Of a stretch of DNA of 15,787 nucleotides, positions 15,105 to 15,787 are shown one piece after another. The stretch spans positions 1 through 15,787 of the forward strand of contig CAZJNX010000109.1 in NCBI GenBank assembly GCA_964547415.1. The letters are read 5' to 3'. This stretch comes from CAZJNX01 sp964547415 (GTDB taxonomy: Bacteria > Pseudomonadota > Alphaproteobacteria > Rhizobiales > Amorphaceae). Positions within the stretch are counted from its first letter, which is position 1, and each line of letters starts with the position of its first letter. A program made the translations under genes and the position numbers. The notes under the pieces are model-generated. The model saw nothing but the letters and a program-made list of their open reading frames with translations. It did no database searches and had not been told where the DNA came from.

Positions 15105-15125
15105 CGCCGGCCCGCGAGGCCGGCG
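15105..15125 (-). repeat. Second hairpin between groEL and its terminator
   Basis: A perfect 8-base stem CGCCGGCC/GGCCGGCG with loop CGCGA lies 7 bases after the groEL stop, upstream of the T-tailed terminator. It lacks its own T run and may help protect the 3' end of the messenger. Confidence 0.45.
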
Positions 15126-15131
15126 GACCGC

Positions 15132-15470
15132 TCAGAAGTCCATGTCGCCCATGCCGCCACCCGGCATGGCCGGCGCGGCGTCCTTCTTGGGCTTCTCGGC
15201 GACCATCGCCTCCGTCGTGATGAGGAGCGAGGCGACCGAGGCGGCGTCCTGAAGGGCCGTGCGCACGACCTTGGTCGGGTCGATGATGCCCATCTGGAAC
15301 ATGTCGCCGTACTCGCCGGTCTGGGCGTTCCAGCCGAAGCCGTCGGCGGCGTTCTCCAGGATCTTGCCGACCACCACGGACCCGTCCTCGCCCGCGTTGA
15401 GGGCGATCTGGCGCGCGGGGGCCTGGATGGCCTTGCGGACCATGTTGACGCCGGCCGCCTGGTCGGCGTT
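15132..15470 (-). CDS. groEL: 60 kDa chaperonin GroEL, C-terminal 112 residues
   Basis: GroEL folds proteins inside a double-ring cage with GroES. Only the end of the equatorial domain is present: NADQAAGVNMVRKAIQAP, ARQIALNAGEDGSVVVGKIL, FGWNAQTGEYGDMFQMGIID, PTKVVRTALQDAASVASLLI, TTEAMVAEKPKKD and a C-terminal PGGGMGDMDF tail. This matches GroEL from about residue 430 to the end, so some 430 N-terminal residues are missing. The upstream sequence in the same frame is not GroEL but thrombospondin type 3 repeats. Codons in this part are strongly GC-ending like the rest of the window, and it has its own terminator, so it most likely belongs to the genome while the upstream part does not. A true truncation or fusion is the less likely alternative. 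Confidence 0.9.
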   Translation of the reverse strand, partial: NADQAAGVNMVRKAIQAPARQIALNAGEDGSVVVGKILENAADGFGWNAQTGEYGDMFQMGIIDPTKVVRTALQDAASVASLLITTEAMVAEKPKKDAAPAMPGGGMGDMDF

Positions 15471-15787
15471 CGCGGCATTCGGACAGTTGTCGCACGCATC
15501 GCCCACGCCGTCGGAGTCCGCATCGGCCTGAGTGCCATTTGAAAGGGCCGAACAATTGTCACAAGCATCACCGACTCCATCCAGATCGGTGTCCTTCTGG
15601 TCGGCGTTGGCGACATCGGCACAGTTGTCGCATGCGTCACCCAACGCATCCGTGTCGCTGTTCGTCTGGTCGGCATTCTGAACTGTCTTGCAGTTGTCGC
15701 AGCCATCGGGAATCTGATCGCCGTCGGCGTCGATGCCGTCCGGTGATCCGTCACAGATGTCGCACGCATCGGGTACGCCGTCTTCGT
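15459..15787 (-). CDS. Thrombospondin type 3 repeat protein fragment, open at the window end
   Basis: Read on the minus strand, the frame is open from the window end and encodes calcium-binding thrombospondin type 3 repeats. These are found in secreted or surface proteins, often from myxobacteria, Bacteroidota or other non-alphaproteobacterial groups. Each unit has a CDNC motif and an acidic DxDxDGVGDAC loop. Three full 23-residue units (15630-15698, 15561-15629, 15492-15560) are preceded by an irregular one (15699-15785) and followed by a cut unit (15460-15491) that runs in frame into GroEL at NADQ. The codons include AAT, TGT, TCA, ACA and TTG, which the GroEL part avoids, and the stretch is visibly less GC-rich. 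No start, signal or other domain is visible. Confidence 0.8.
15492..15698 (-). repeat. Three tandem 69-base thrombospondin type 3 units
   Basis: The units are 23 codons each and start with the codons for DNC; the consensus is DNCxxxxNxxQxDxDxDGxGDAC. The unit at 15630-15698 is the most divergent (TNSDTDALGDAC). Nucleotide identity between units is moderate, so this is a coding repeat and not a recent duplication. Confidence 0.85.

Noticed and set aside
14470..15555. An upstream extension of the YihY protein
   Set aside because: It runs antisense through the PRC-barrel gene, the groEL terminator and the groEL end. The ATG at 14467-14469 has a ribosome site and gives the family's normal N-terminus.
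15492..15698. A CRISPR-like or minisatellite array
   Set aside because: The 69-base periodicity is the codon trace of 23-residue thrombospondin type 3 units; there are no identical repeats with unique spacers.

Overview
The window is GC-rich, strongly GC3-biased DNA from an alphaproteobacterium, most likely Hyphomicrobiales-like. The basis is the block bolA / CorC-like CBS protein / aroB / aroK / xerD / accA, a linked minCDE operon, a GroEL C-terminus ending in GGGMGDMDF, and a likely general-stress (EcfG-type) promoter. That placement is inference from gene content and protein style; no search was run. A run of 10 N at 583-592 shows the record is a scaffold, so its edges deserve caution.

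Layout. 1-1108 (-) is a frameshifted IS5-type transposase interrupted by the scaffold gap. 1170-1736 (-) encodes a small unrecognised membrane-anchored or exported protein. 1987-3826 (+) is minC-minD-minE, joined by ATGA overlaps. 3827-4202 is a convergent, hairpin-rich spacer. 4203-5810 (-) is a D,D-carboxypeptidase with a long low-complexity tail. 6084-6353 (+) is bolA. It converges on the operon aroK-aroB-CBS protein, which runs leftward from 9429 to 6350. Divergent from aroK are xerD (9524-10453) and accA (10531-11502). 11806-13272 (+) is a YafK-like L,D-transpeptidase-fold lipoprotein behind a leader full of hairpins. 13444-14469 (-) is a YihY/BrkB membrane protein, divergent from a secreted PRC-barrel protein (14626-15048, +). 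The last 650 bases (-) hold the 3' end of groEL with its terminator, joined in frame to thrombospondin type 3 repeats.

Functionally this is mostly core cell biology. It covers division-site placement (Min), wall remodelling (carboxypeptidase and YafK-like enzyme), iron-sulfur/stress physiology (BolA), shikimate synthesis (AroK, AroB), chromosome-dimer resolution (XerD), fatty-acid synthesis (AccA) and envelope stress (YihY, PRC-barrel). I found no defence island, CRISPR array, toxin-antitoxin pair, biosynthetic cluster, tRNA or rRNA. The most notable signals are the GroEL/thrombospondin-repeat junction, probably an assembly chimera; a pair of back-to-back EcfG-like promoters; and a possibly structured leader RNA. 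I see no convincing new biological system.
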